From Bacillus alkalisoli (lineage in GTDB: Bacteria; Bacillota; Bacilli; Bacillales; Bacillaceae_I): a stretch of DNA of 64,000 bases. The translations under genes and the position numbers were made by a program. Positions 34,105 to 43,118 of the stretch are shown piece by piece. The notes under the pieces were generated by a model. The model did no database searches and was not told where the DNA came from. It saw nothing but the letters and a program-made list of their open reading frames with translations. How positions within the stretch are numbered: the stretch's first letter is position 1; the number at the start of each line of letters is the position of its first letter. Location: assembly GCF_002797415.1 (NCBI RefSeq), contig NZ_KZ454944.1, positions 2,746,665 to 2,810,664 of the forward strand, read 5' to 3'.

Positions 34105-34626
34105 TTATTTTTCTAACATCTTAATAAACTCTCTCATATAATCAGGTAAGTCCGGTGGGCGGCGACTTGAGATGATATGTCCATCAACGACTACTGGCTC
34201 ATCCACCCATGTAGCACCTGCGTTCATCATATCGTCTTTAATCCCTGGAGTGCTTGTTACCGTTTTTCCTTCAAGAATTTTAGCGGATATAAGAACCCAT
34301 CCAGCATGGCAAATTTGTCCGATAGGTTTTTGATGTTCGTCCATTACTCGAACCATGTTTAACACTTCATCAAACCTTCTTAATAGATCCGGTGACCATC
34401 CACCTGGCACTAAAATAGCATCATACTCATTTGGGTTTACGTCTTTGAAAGCATAGTCTGACATGATTGGTACTCCATATTTTCCTATATATTTTTCTTT
34501 TGCTTTTTCTCCTACGATGTCAACAGTTGCTCCTTCTTCACGAAGTCGTAAAACTGGATACCATAATTCTAAATCTTCGAAGTCATTGCTTACAATTTGA
34601 ATAACTTTTTTTCCAGCTAGTTTCAT
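34105..34626 (-). CDS. DJ-1/PfpI-family protein
   Basis: A 173-residue member of the DJ-1/PfpI superfamily with the nucleophile elbow GQICHAGWVL (Cys106-His107), the partner Glu near FEDLE, and LVPGGWSPDLLR and VTSTPGIKDDM segments as in YraA/YhbO proteins. Such proteins are linked to glyoxal-adduct repair or stress protection; the protease name is historical. The ATG has AAAGGAGG upstream. It is monocistronic. Confidence 0.88.
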   Translation of the reverse strand: MKLAGKKVIQIVSNDFEDLELWYPVLRLREEGATVDIVGEKAKEKYIGKYGVPIMSDYAFKDVNPNEYDAILVPGGWSPDLLRRFDEVLNMVRVMDEHQKPIGQICHAGWVLISAKILEGKTVTSTPGIKDDMMNAGATWVDEPVVVDGHIISSRRPPDLPDYMREFIKMLEK

Positions 34627-34744
34627 TTTTCTTCCTCCTTTAATATGTATGCTTTTATCGTGACATTATCCACTGTTAATAGCAAGTATTCCTCTATTTA
34701 ATACCCTTATTGTATTTAACATACTCTTACCAAAATATTCTCTA

Positions 34745-34773
34745 TTGTACTTATTGTTCTATCGTGCTATAGT
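34745..34773 (+). promoter_or_regulatory. Candidate sigma-A promoter of a non-coding RNA
   Basis: TTGTAC (34745-34750), 17-bp spacer, TATAGT (34768-34773). A transcript would start near 34780 and run straight into the structured region and its terminator. No open frame with a ribosome site follows. Confidence 0.5.
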
Positions 34774-34779
34774 TATAGA

Positions 34780-34894
34780 GCGATGAGCTGAGTTGCATAA
34801 GTCGAACATCACGCCTTTTTGGCAAGGCACTATGTGGAGTGCTGATGTCTCGCCGCAATACGCAAAAAGACACCTGTTTACAGGTGTCTTTTTT
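34780..34894 (+). ncRNA. Candidate structured small RNA of about 115 nt
   Basis: Local GC content is higher than around it. Pairings visible: GCGA (34780-34783) with TCGC (34850-34853); ACATCA (34806-34811) with TGATGT (34843-34848); within these GCC (34813-34815) with GGC (34821-34823), and GCACT (34827-34831) with AGTGC (34838-34842). Together they form a branched fold. A strong terminator (34864-34893) ends it and a promoter fits upstream. It matches none of the RNAs I can recall (T-box, SAM, TPP, 6S, SRP, tmRNA). Minus-strand use as a leader of the DJ-1 gene is the alternative. Confidence 0.5.
34864..34893. terminator. Bidirectional terminator (candidate RNA and anti-sigma gene)
   Basis: Perfect AAAAAGACACCTG / CAGGTGTCTTTTT hairpin with a 4-nt loop. 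It can end the plus-strand candidate RNA and the minus-strand anti-sigma gene that stops at 34898. Confidence 0.92.
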
Positions 34895-34897
34895 ATG

Positions 34898-36187
34898 TTA
34901 TTCATTCAGATATGGCAGAATATCTTCTAGTTCAACTGTATTTACTAACACTTTTTCATGATCAAGTATCACATACGCTGGGTAATGTTCAATGTTAAAA
35001 AGTTGTTTTTCTTGATCTGGTGGGACGCTTATGAAAGAAACGATGTACATGTTATTTTTTTCTTTATGAAGGAGAGTGTTAATTTCCTTTTGAATCTCAA
35101 TACCTATCTCCCCTCCGAGATCTTCCCCTATATAAATGTAAAGTGCATACTTTCCTTCTTCTTTCGCATATAACCTTTCTAGATAATCTTCATTAGGTAT
35201 TTCTACTACTTGTATTCTCTTAGCGGTGTATAATGGATGATTTTCATACCCTCTATCTTGTTGATTAACTGCGAGTTTCGTCCACTCTGAGATAAATGGT
35301 TCTTTTGTCCACACATTTAAATAAAATTCATATAAATTAACATCATTTAGAGAGATTTCATTTCCATTCTCATCGATGATCTTTGTTTCCTCTTGTATTT
35401 GTAGCCTATACGCTTCCCATTCACTTGGTATTTGCAACTCATTCGTTCTATTATCGTTTACGATTGCAAGGTACATATTATCACCTTTTAATTGTGAAGA
35501 GAGAATGGCTTGAAAGCTCGGGTTAACTCCACTATCTATAGTTTCTTTTTGTAGTAAGATTTGATTCTGAAATTCTTCAAGAATTAAAGGTGCATCTTGT
35601 TCCATTACTGAGCCGATAGAACCTAGATGTATTTGAAGGTGAAAATGGTCGTCACCGTAGGAAAAGTAGTAATGAAGTTTTTGAACTAAATTAGGTTGTT
35701 TAATATGTTCACGCAAAAATAACGTATCAAAGTGTTCATTCGTCATCTCTTTCGTTTCGTGAATGGCACCTATTGCTTTTCTTCTAGCAAATTCCTCAGT
35801 TGAATTTGTAACCATGAAGCTACCTACTGAAGAGCCGAATTTATTTTGGATGTACCAAAACTCTTCGTTTTTCTCTATTTTCAATTCATTCTTTATTAAT
35901 GTAGGAAATTCTCCCTCATGAAAAACATACTCCTTTTTCGTATCTGTCCCTTTACCATTCTGATTTTCCATATAGAATAATGTTGCTATGAATCCTCCAA
36001 TGCATAGTAAAACGATAACGGAAACAGTTGGTACTAGCTTGTTGACTGATTGAATAAACCCTTTAGGTTGTTCAATGCTGTGCAATAACTGGTCATATAC
36101 TTCCGTTTTGTCGCTCTCTTTTAACTCCACTTCCTTAAGTCGAGCAAAGTTCTTATCCCAATCATTTCTTTTATCAGATTGCATCAT
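34898..36187 (-). CDS. Membrane anti-sigma factor paired with an ECF sigma factor
   Basis: A 429-residue protein with a cytoplasmic N-terminus of about 50 residues, one membrane helix (VPTVSVIVLLCIGGFIATLF, near residues 52-71) and a large outer domain of about 350 residues. It overlaps the sigma gene by 14 bp, the usual arrangement of ECF sigma factors and their membrane anti-sigma factors. The cytoplasmic part (DKNFARLKEVEL) would bind sigma. The outer domain is long for this class and its C-terminal 70 residues (YIVSFISVPP, YPAYVILDHEKVL) may form a separate sensor fold. Confidence 0.8.
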   Translation of the reverse strand: MMQSDKRNDWDKNFARLKEVELKESDKTEVYDQLLHSIEQPKGFIQSVNKLVPTVSVIVLLCIGGFIATLFYMENQNGKGTDTKKEYVFHEGEFPTLIKNELKIEKNEEFWYIQNKFGSSVGSFMVTNSTEEFARRKAIGAIHETKEMTNEHFDTLFLREHIKQPNLVQKLHYYFSYGDDHFHLQIHLGSIGSVMEQDAPLILEEFQNQILLQKETIDSGVNPSFQAILSSQLKGDNMYLAIVNDNRTNELQIPSEWEAYRLQIQEETKIIDENGNEISLNDVNLYEFYLNVWTKEPFISEWTKLAVNQQDRGYENHPLYTAKRIQVVEIPNEDYLERLYAKEEGKYALYIYIGEDLGGEIGIEIQKEINTLLHKEKNNMYIVSFISVPPDQEKQLFNIEHYPAYVILDHEKVLVNTVELEDILPYLNE

Positions 36188-36701
36188 GAGTGTATCCCTC
36201 CTTTATCATTTCCTCTTTTAAAGACTGGAGTGCACGGTGCAAAGTCGTTTTCACTTTACTTTCCGACCAATTTAAAATCTCTGCTGTTTCTTGAACAGAG
36301 AGCTCTTTAATTTTTCTCAATATAATTACTTCTTGATAAGGTGCTTTGAGTTTTTTGATAGATTTGTATAGTTGTTCTTCATTTTCTCCAAGTTGAGATA
36401 TTTGGGCTGGACATTTATCATTCGATGGAAAAATAGCAAATGAGTTTAACATATATTTTATTGGCTTCATTTTTCTCATATAATCGATCGTTACGTTCCT
36501 AGCAATACGATACAGCCAATTTTTTACGCTTGTTTTTCCTTGAAAACTTGCAGCGTGTTGATACGCTTTTAGGAATGTATCGTGCATTAAATCTTTCGCT
36601 TGCTCATTGTCACCAGTTAAGTACAGAATGAATCGGTATATGTCATCACTGTACTCGTGGTACCATTCTTTCACTTTTTGTTTACGGTACGAATCATCCA
36701 A
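36174..36701 (-). CDS. ECF-type RNA polymerase sigma factor
   Basis: A 175-residue sigma-70 family ECF factor. Region 2 has YSDDIYRFILYLTG, AKDLMHDTFLKAYQ and WLYRIARNVTIDYMRK; region 4 has YQEVIILRKIKELSVQETAEIL and SESKVKTTLHRALQSL. It resembles the SigX/SigV group. Start: TTG at 36701 with GAGGTG nine bases upstream. An ECF-type promoter (TGTAAC, 16 bp, CGTC) lies 47 bp upstream, so the gene probably directs its own transcription. Confidence 0.92.
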   Translation of the reverse strand: MDDSYRKQKVKEWYHEYSDDIYRFILYLTGDNEQAKDLMHDTFLKAYQHAASFQGKTSVKNWLYRIARNVTIDYMRKMKPIKYMLNSFAIFPSNDKCPAQISQLGENEEQLYKSIKKLKAPYQEVIILRKIKELSVQETAEILNWSESKVKTTLHRALQSLKEEMIKEGYTHDAI

Positions 36702-36747
36702 TTGTTATGGCACCTCATTTGCTTGTATAGTTTGTTTTCGGCTTAAA

Positions 36748-36773
36748 GACGGATGAAGAGGGAAAAGGTTACA
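36748..36773 (-). promoter_or_regulatory. ECF sigma promoter, probable autoregulation
   Basis: Minus-strand TGTAAC (36768-36773), 16-bp spacer, CGTC (36748-36751), the -35 and -10 pattern used by SigX-type ECF factors. It lies directly upstream of the ECF sigma gene. Confidence 0.6.
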
Positions 36774-36924
36774 TTTCTTATATAATATTTTAGCATTTTG
36801 ATAAATGTGGATGTATTTTCAAATTCATGGATATTTAACTAGATTTCTGGATATATTTATTTTACCGTTGATAATAAGGTAATTTACGGATAACTAAATA
36901 ATTCATCTCCAATAAACATAATAA

Positions 36925-36963
36925 AACCCTCTGCTAGGTACCATTTTACCTTTACAGAGGGTT
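36925..36963 (-). terminator. Rho-independent terminator of the RND pump gene
   Basis: AACCCTCTG / CAGAGGGTT with an inner GGTA/TACC stem. On the minus strand it is followed by TTATTATG. It lies 15 bp past the stop codon. Confidence 0.75.
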
Positions 36964-36978
36964 CTAAGCTTTATACTT

Positions 36979-39900
36979 TTATGCTTCTATTGACTTTTCA
37001 TTGCGTTGTTTTCTTTTAACCAGTCTTCTTACGCCTCTTCCTAAGTCATGAAATAGCATATATACTGCTGGAATTAATACTAGCGTAATAAGTGTAGCAA
37101 ACAGCAGCCCTGATATAACAACCGTTGCTAATGGAGCTTGGTAACTGCTTGCAGCTCCTCCTGATAATGCAAGAGGAAGCATTCCACCAATTGTTGTTAA
37201 GGTTGTCATAAAAATTGGACGCATGCGATTCATACCTGCCTCTACAATTGCTTCGTGAACTGATTTTTCTTCCACTCTTAACTGCTTTGCACGGTCTATC
37301 AAAAGAATAGCATTATTTAAAACAATCCCAATCAACATGATAACACCCATACCTGACATAATACTTAATTCACGTTGAGTTAGTAATAGCCCTAGGATAA
37401 CACCTGTAATTGTCATTGGAATAATTGTCATAACAATGATTGGGTGTAATAGATGATTAAACTGAACAGCCATTACAACGTACACTAAGAAGATAGCAAT
37501 AGATAAAATGACTAGCATATCTTGAATTGCCTCTTGTTGTTCTTCTAAATTTCCACTTACTGATACTGTGTATCCAGCAGTTGTTTCAAAAGAATCCACC
37601 ACACTTTGAACGTCACGATTGATGGAACCGAGGTCGCGCCCTTCTATATCTGCTAATATTTTCACGACACGCTTTCCTTCTTTACGATCAATTTGTGTTG
37701 GTGCTTGAACAGTTTCTAACTCAATATATTTTGAAAGTTTTTGATTACCTGTAGGCGTTAGTATTTCTTCATTTAACAAATCAGATTTCTTTGTTATCGT
37801 TTTGTCTGGTGCAATTAAAATTGGTGTAGAATTTTCATCTTGTAGTAAACCAATTGGCATTGTGGAAGACAATGCATTTAATTGACCAAATAGTTGTAAT
37901 GGTGTAATACCATCTTTTTTCATCTCATCTTCTTTTAGAACGATTAATTGTTCTTCTAACATTTTGTCCATGGAAGTTGTTGTACCAACAATTCCATAAA
38001 CTTTACTTATTTCGTTCGCTAATTCAGATGAAATTTTCTCCAATTCTTCTAAACTATCGCCTGTTACTTCAAGCTGAACTGGATAACTTGCTCCCATTCC
38101 CATTGCGGAAGTTACTCCTACAACTGGGAAATTCTCTTCTAGACTACGAAGTGAGGACATAATTCTTTCATTTATTTCGTCTTGGCCTAACGTTGCCTCT
38201 TCTTCTGGTGTCATGTTAATTAAAATAAACATAAATTCGATCTGATCCAATACAAAGTGGCTTGTTAGATCTGGTACGTCATTTAATTGCACATTAATTT
38301 CTTTAGCAAGTTCATCTTTTTCTTGAGGTGATATTCCACTTTCAAGCGTTATCATTACTTCTGAATATCGATTGTACATATCAGGCATAATGGTCATTGG
38401 AACTTTCGTAATTAATGCTAAAGAACCGATGAACATAAGGAAAAAGGCGAAAATTACTCCTAAACGACGGCGCTTCTTACCCGACATCCACGTGATGATA
38501 TTTCCATATGATTGAATGATCCGGCTTTCTTTCTTTTGCTGTTGACGTTTCGTAAGTTTCAAGAAATTTTCGGATAAAGTTGGTATAAGCGTAAAGGAAA
38601 CGACTACTGAACTTACTAGTGTTACAATAACGACAACAGATAAGATCATCATAAACTTACCTGCTTCTCCACCTAGTAATCCGATTGGTAAAAATACGAC
38701 TATCGTCGTTAACATCGATGCTATAACAGCAGAAGCAACTTCACTTACACCTTTAAGTACTGCTTCTTTATTTGGGATTCCTTGTTCCTTTTTACGATAA
38801 ATCGACTCTAAAATTACGATAGAAGCATCGACCATCATACCTATTCCAAGTCCTAATGCAATTAGACTAAGCATGTTGATACTGTAGCCTAGGAACCACA
38901 TGCAAGAGAATGTTAATAAAATAGATAGAGGTATGGAAATTCCTATAATAATCGTTGCTCTTATATTTCTTAAAAACAAGAAGAGTATGACTATCGCCAA
39001 TAAACCACCAATTAAAATATTACTAGTCACTCCATCTACTGCATCTTTTACATAATCAGCTTGGGCTACAATTTCATTAAATTGAAAACCGGTAACAAGC
39101 CCCTCATCCTTAATCTTTTGTACTTCCGCACGTATAGCCTCTGCCATTTCAATCTGTGTTGCTCCATTTACACGACCTATTTGAACAAGTACAACTTCTT
39201 TACTACCATTTTTCCACACACCAGAAGAAATTTCTCTTACTTGTAAGTTAATAGTAGCAAGTTCTTCTAACGTTTTAACTCCGTCCATTGTTGGTATTAA
39301 TATATTTTTTATGTCATCAAGGGATTGTAACGAAGTAATCCAACGGATAGTAGGTTCATTTGTTTCTTCTTTTAATTCTCCGAGCGAAGTGATTAAGTTA
39401 GACTGCTGAATTGTTCCAATAATTTGTTGTGCGTCTACTCCGTATTTTTGTAATTCATCGCTTTTTAGTTGAATAATAATTTCGTTTTCTTCTAATCCAT
39501 CGAATCTTACTTCTCTAACTTCTGGTAAAGCTTCTAATCTAGGTTTTACAACATTTTTAGAGAAGCTTGTTATCTCATCCATATTTCCGTTAGATAGTTC
39601 CATAAAAAACTCAAAAGGTTGATTCATAGATATTTGGAACGTTCCGATGTTTTGAATACCTTGGATTTGATTTTTGAGAGGGAGTATTGCTGCTTCAATA
39701 TTTTTATGAATCTCATCCCCTCTACCTTCTTCCACCATAACTGTAATGGAAGAACTTCCAATATGTGATTGAGAGGAGTGTGATTCTACTCCTTCTATAC
39801 CACTTAATATTTGTTCAATCGGCTTCGTTATCTTATCCTCTACATCAAGAACTGCCATTTCACCTGCGTCCACTTGCACAATCGTCATGTCAAACGAAAT

Positions 39901-40017
39901 AGGCGGCATTAATTCTTGATCTAACTTGTTCATAGAATAAAGACCAATCATCAAAACAAAAATAACCATAAGTCCAACTGCAATCTTTCTCTTTAAAATA
40001 AACTCCAATATCGACAT
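36979..40017 (-). CDS. RND efflux transporter (AcrB/SwrC-like)
   Basis: A protein of about 1012 residues of the AcrB/AcrD/AcrF family. The first helix near residue 12 (IAVGLMVIFVLMIGLYS), two large extracytoplasmic domains, and helix 4 with ALGLGIGMMVDASIVILESIYRK, which holds the proton-relay Asp, are visible; the C-terminal part has MLIGIVLNNAILLIDRAKQLR. In Gram-positive bacteria SwrC (YerP) of this type exports surfactin-like lipopeptides or drugs. No membrane-fusion partner lies next to it. Start: ATG at 40017 with GGGGAG upstream, preferred over 40050. Confidence 0.92.
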   Translation of the reverse strand: MSILEFILKRKIAVGLMVIFVLMIGLYSMNKLDQELMPPISFDMTIVQVDAGEMAVLDVEDKITKPIEQILSGIEGVESHSSQSHIGSSSITVMVEEGRGDEIHKNIEAAILPLKNQIQGIQNIGTFQISMNQPFEFFMELSNGNMDEITSFSKNVVKPRLEALPEVREVRFDGLEENEIIIQLKSDELQKYGVDAQQIIGTIQQSNLITSLGELKEETNEPTIRWITSLQSLDDIKNILIPTMDGVKTLEELATINLQVREISSGVWKNGSKEVVLVQIGRVNGATQIEMAEAIRAEVQKIKDEGLVTGFQFNEIVAQADYVKDAVDGVTSNILIGGLLAIVILFLFLRNIRATIIIGISIPLSILLTFSCMWFLGYSINMLSLIALGLGIGMMVDASIVILESIYRKKEQGIPNKEAVLKGVSEVASAVIASMLTTIVVFLPIGLLGGEAGKFMMILSVVVIVTLVSSVVVSFTLIPTLSENFLKLTKRQQQKKESRIIQSYGNIITWMSGKKRRRLGVIFAFFLMFIGSLALITKVPMTIMPDMYNRYSEVMITLESGISPQEKDELAKEINVQLNDVPDLTSHFVLDQIEFMFILINMTPEEEATLGQDEINERIMSSLRSLEENFPVVGVTSAMGMGASYPVQLEVTGDSLEELEKISSELANEISKVYGIVGTTTSMDKMLEEQLIVLKEDEMKKDGITPLQLFGQLNALSSTMPIGLLQDENSTPILIAPDKTITKKSDLLNEEILTPTGNQKLSKYIELETVQAPTQIDRKEGKRVVKILADIEGRDLGSINRDVQSVVDSFETTAGYTVSVSGNLEEQQEAIQDMLVILSIAIFLVYVVMAVQFNHLLHPIIVMTIIPMTITGVILGLLLTQRELSIMSGMGVIMLIGIVLNNAILLIDRAKQLRVEEKSVHEAIVEAGMNRMRPIFMTTLTTIGGMLPLALSGGAASSYQAPLATVVISGLLFATLITLVLIPAVYMLFHDLGRGVRRLVKRKQRNEKSIEA

Positions 40018-40236
40018 CTTCGTTTCTCCCCTCATTTGAGTCCGTTTCATAATGTATGGCTACTCATCGATCCTTAAATATGAAATTAACTCAATTACCA
40101 AAATTAAGTATTTTTTCCAACCCCACATTGATTATATGACGTTAATCCTAAAAAAAATAGTACCTTTACAAAAAATACAAACAGAGACGTAACCTCATAT
40201 CCGACCAAAGACTTAGACGAAAATATTTCAAAGAGG
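40018..40236. other. Spacer upstream of the RND gene
   Basis: AT-rich, no convincing coding frame. It must hold the promoter of the RND pump; no clear box was identified. Confidence 0.35.
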
Positions 40237-40259
40237 TTACAGGCGCCAGGCACCTGTAA
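40237..40259. repeat. Short dispersed repeat with GCCAGGCAC core, copy 2
   Basis: TTACAGGCGCCAGGCACCTG then TAA: a near-palindrome. The reverse complement of the 48545 copy contains the same CAGGCACCTG core; a third copy is at 26003. It lies 16 bp in front of the terminator of the YebC-family gene. Confidence 0.55.
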
Positions 40260-40274
40260 AATTCTTGAAATAAA

Positions 40275-40310
40275 AAGACACCAGGTCGAATGATTCGAGC
40301 CTAGCGTCTT
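40275..40310 (-). terminator. Rho-independent terminator of the YebC-family gene
   Basis: An eleven-pair stem with two G-U pairs, plus an inner TCGAAT/ATTCGA stem. On the minus strand it is followed by TTTTTATTT. It lies 13 bp past the stop. Confidence 0.78.
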
Positions 40311-40322
40311 GTTCATTAATAT

Positions 40323-41042
40323 TTATTCACTTAAGTCAACGTTATGGTACACACGTTGTACATCATCTAAATCTTCTAATGCATCAATTAACTTCTCAAA
40401 TTGTGCTTGACCATCTTCTGGTATTGTTACATCGTTTTGAGCTAACATAGTTAATTCGGCAACTTTGAAGTCTGTAATTCCAGTGTTCTTGAAAGCTTCT
40501 TGCATTGCGTGGAATTGGTCTGGCTCTCCATAAACAATTACCATTTCATCTTCTTCTAAAATATCGCGAGCATCAACGTCCGCTTCCATTAGAAGCTCTA
40601 AAACTTCATCTGCCGTTTTCCCTTCAACTGCAATAACAGCTGTAGCATCAAACATATAAGCTACAGATCCACTTACACCCATGTTTCCACCGTTTTTACC
40701 AAATGCAGCTCGAACTTCAGAAGCAGTGCGGTTTACGTTGTTAGTTAATGTATCGACGATAATCATAGATCCATTTGGTCCGAACCCTTCATAACGAAGC
40801 TCATCGTATCTTTCATCAGATGACCCTTTAGCTTTATCAATGGCACGATCAATAATATTTCGAGGTACGTTGTATGTTTTTGCACGTTCAAGTACAAATT
40901 TAAGTGCTTGGTTTGATTCTGGATCAGGCACACCTTGCTTTGCTGCTACATATATTTCAAGCGCAAACTTAGAATACACTCTACTCGTATTTGTATCTTT
41001 TGCAGCTTTCTTTTCTTTAATATTGTTCCATTTACGACCCAT
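40323..41042 (-). CDS. yeeI: YebC/PmpR-family regulator (YeeI/YeeN subfamily)
   Basis: A 239-residue YebC-family protein starting [20 protein letters not shown], as B. subtilis YeeI. Conserved blocks include [34 protein letters not shown] and [18 protein letters not shown]. Family members are DNA-binding regulators or, from recent work on YebC, translation factors that help ribosomes at polyproline stretches. The gene is single and ends in a terminator. Confidence 0.93.
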   Translation of the reverse strand: MGRKWNNIKEKKAAKDTNTSRVYSKFALEIYVAAKQGVPDPESNQALKFVLERAKTYNVPRNIIDRAIDKAKGSSDERYDELRYEGFGPNGSMIIVDTLTNNVNRTASEVRAAFGKNGGNMGVSGSVAYMFDATAVIAVEGKTADEVLELLMEADVDARDILEEDEMVIVYGEPDQFHAMQEAFKNTGITDFKVAELTMLAQNDVTIPEDGQAQFEKLIDALEDLDDVQRVYHNVDLSE

Positions 41043-41172
41043 ACTGTTCCACTCTCTTTCAAACTCTATAAAAATGAATAAAGTAAAATTAAATTTATAT
41101 TAGATGAGATAGTCTCAACTATTTCTTATTATATACCTGTTTGTAGTTGTTTGTTAAGTCCTATCCAATTTT

Positions 41173-41958
41173 CTATAATTCAAACTCCCATTCTTCCTTC
41201 AATATTAAATACAACGCCAACAAATCATTTTCCATTTGCATATACCTTTTTGTGGAATGGTCTATTCCAGCTTTAGGAAGCAATATCTCTGCAATTTTCC
41301 TAGTCATTCTATCACGTTCTAATTCTGGTAAAAACAGAAAACGTTCGTAATACGTTTTCAACAAATTCCAATCTTTTTGTTTAAAGCTTTTTATCGTCCA
41401 ATCGTCTAAAATTAAGCTTTCTTTCGTGATACGACGGTCTTCTAATATTCCATCCATCTTCGTCTTTCTTTTTTTCCCCGGACGCTCATGAACAACAATT
41501 GTTCCTGCAACGATATCTCCAATTCTCTTATGTTTAGAATGGAAAAAGATCATAATGATGCCAAGAAAATAATTAGCTGGTAAACTATCAATAATTCTTA
41601 ATAAATTTCGTACGGCACTTGCTAGCAACGTAATACTATGGCCATTTTCTTGAATAACTCTTATTCCTACTATCTTTTTGCCAATTGTTCTTCCACCTGT
41701 AAAGTATTCAAAAGCAAAAAAGTAGCCCCATTGAATGGCAAAAGTAATGACAATAACTATCGCAACAAATGTTCCTGAAAAATTAGAAATGTCAAAACCT
41801 AAAATCATCATGAATACGCCAAAAAACAAAAGTAAGTATACAATGATTATTAATAATTGATCTAAAATAAATGCTGATGCCCTACTCCCTAGCCCAGCTG
41901 GCTCAAACTGAATGGACACAAACTCAGGGGTTTTTATATTTACATTCTCTTCATGCAT
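41173..41958 (-). CDS. RDD-family membrane protein
   Basis: A 261-residue protein with an RDD domain in the first 160 residues: GLGSRASAFILDQLLIIIVY (with Arg and Asp of the RDD name), GGRTIGKKIVGIRVI and HKRIGDIVAGTIVV. About 100 soluble residues follow, with an Arg/Glu-rich helix. RDD proteins are thought to transport ions or solutes; this one likely works with the SpoIIM-family protein encoded divergently and the MoxR-DUF58 genes beyond it. No terminator was clear behind it. Confidence 0.82.
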   Translation of the reverse strand: MHEENVNIKTPEFVSIQFEPAGLGSRASAFILDQLLIIIVYLLLFFGVFMMILGFDISNFSGTFVAIVIVITFAIQWGYFFAFEYFTGGRTIGKKIVGIRVIQENGHSITLLASAVRNLLRIIDSLPANYFLGIIMIFFHSKHKRIGDIVAGTIVVHERPGKKRKTKMDGILEDRRITKESLILDDWTIKSFKQKDWNLLKTYYERFLFLPELERDRMTRKIAEILLPKAGIDHSTKRYMQMENDLLALYLILKEEWEFEL

Positions 41959-42113
41959 TTTTTAACCTCTTTTCTCGATGCTACTGTTTCTATTTTTCTA
42001 AAAAATTACTATAATGGAAATAGTATAATAATAGAGAGCGTTTCATCATGTAAAACTATTAATCGAAAAGGAATAACAATATTAATTCTATACTACAATT
42101 AGAAGGTGCATTT

Positions 42114-43091
42114 ATGAATCTTAATCAGTTTATTAAGCAACATAGAAACGAATGGAGTCTTTTAGAGAACTCCATAAATCTTATTTCTAAAAACCGTCGA
42201 AATTCGGCTAACGACATTGACCAGTTCCATCGCCAGTACGAAAAAGCTGCACAACATCTTTCTTATAGTCAAACTTTTTTTCCTAATGAAGACATCACTA
42301 GATATTTGAATGAGTTAGTTTCTAAAGCTCATAATCTATTATACAAAGATCAAGTTTCTAGTTTTAAGCAAGTGAGAGAGTTCTTTAGTACGACATTTGT
42401 TCGCTTGTTAGCGGAGCAGTGGAAGTTTGTTTTTATCGCCATGGTTCTATTAACGTTAGGTGGGATTGGAGGTTTTTTTGCTGTTTGGCATGACCCACTT
42501 ACTGCCTATACGTTATTACCTGCCAATATGATACAAAGCATTGAACCTAGTAGCCTTACCGATAAAGAAGGAACAGTAGAAGCCTCCCTCTTCTCTGCCT
42601 CTATTATGACGAATAATATCCAAGTTGCATTTATTGCTTTTGCAGGCGGAGTTACATTTGGTTTGTTAACAGCTTATATTCTTATCTTTAACGGCGTCCT
42701 TGTTGGTGCAATTGCTGCAATTTTTTGGCACGCTGGTATGACTTATGAATTTTGGGCTTACATTGTTCCACATGGGATGATTGAACTAACTGCTATTTTC
42801 ATTGCTGGTGGTGCAGGCTTGTTAATGGGATACAAATTGTTTGTACCTGGACGCTATTCTAGAGGCTATCAATTAAAGGTACAAGCTAAAAGGTCCGTTC
42901 AATTGCTGATAGGTACTATTCCATTGTTTATTATTGCAGGAATAATAGAAGGATTTATTACGCCTGCAAAGCTATCATTTGAGGCTAAGTATTTAGTTGC
43001 TTTTGTTACGGTTATTGGTTTGATTCTTTATGCTGTTATTGGATTGCATTTGAATAAAAGAAAAAACAAATGGAAACCGGCTGAGGAATGA
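42114..43091 (+). CDS. SpoIIM-family (stage II sporulation protein M-like) membrane protein
   Basis: A 325-residue membrane protein. A soluble helical N-terminus of about 100 residues (NLNQFIKQHRNEWSLLENSI) is followed by five or more helices with TNNIQVAFIAFAGGVTFGLL, NGVLVGAIAAIFWHAG and PHGMIELTAIFIAGGAG, the SpoIIM/DUF95 pattern. True SpoIIM acts in engulfment; this longer type is found with RDD, MoxR and DUF58 genes and its role is unknown. The ATG at 42114 has AGAAGGTG upstream. Its stop lies within the terminator hairpin. Confidence 0.85.
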   Translation: MNLNQFIKQHRNEWSLLENSINLISKNRRNSANDIDQFHRQYEKAAQHLSYSQTFFPNEDITRYLNELVSKAHNLLYKDQVSSFKQVREFFSTTFVRLLAEQWKFVFIAMVLLTLGGIGGFFAVWHDPLTAYTLLPANMIQSIEPSSLTDKEGTVEASLFSASIMTNNIQVAFIAFAGGVTFGLLTAYILIFNGVLVGAIAAIFWHAGMTYEFWAYIVPHGMIELTAIFIAGGAGLLMGYKLFVPGRYSRGYQLKVQAKRSVQLLIGTIPLFIIAGIIEGFITPAKLSFEAKYLVAFVTVIGLILYAVIGLHLNKRKNKWKPAEE

Positions 43092-43099
43092 GCCGGTTT
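43074..43099 (+). terminator. Rho-independent terminator of the SpoIIM-like gene
   Basis: AAACCGGCT / AGCCGGTTT with an 8-nt loop and then TTTTTA. It overlaps the last codons and stop of the gene. Confidence 0.9.
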
Positions 43100-43118
43100 T
43101 TTATGAATTTAAACACTA

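Noticed and set aside
40104-40316. Seventy-codon minus-strand frame over the spacer of the YebC-family gene
   Set aside because: It runs through a dispersed repeat and a terminator and has no ribosome site.
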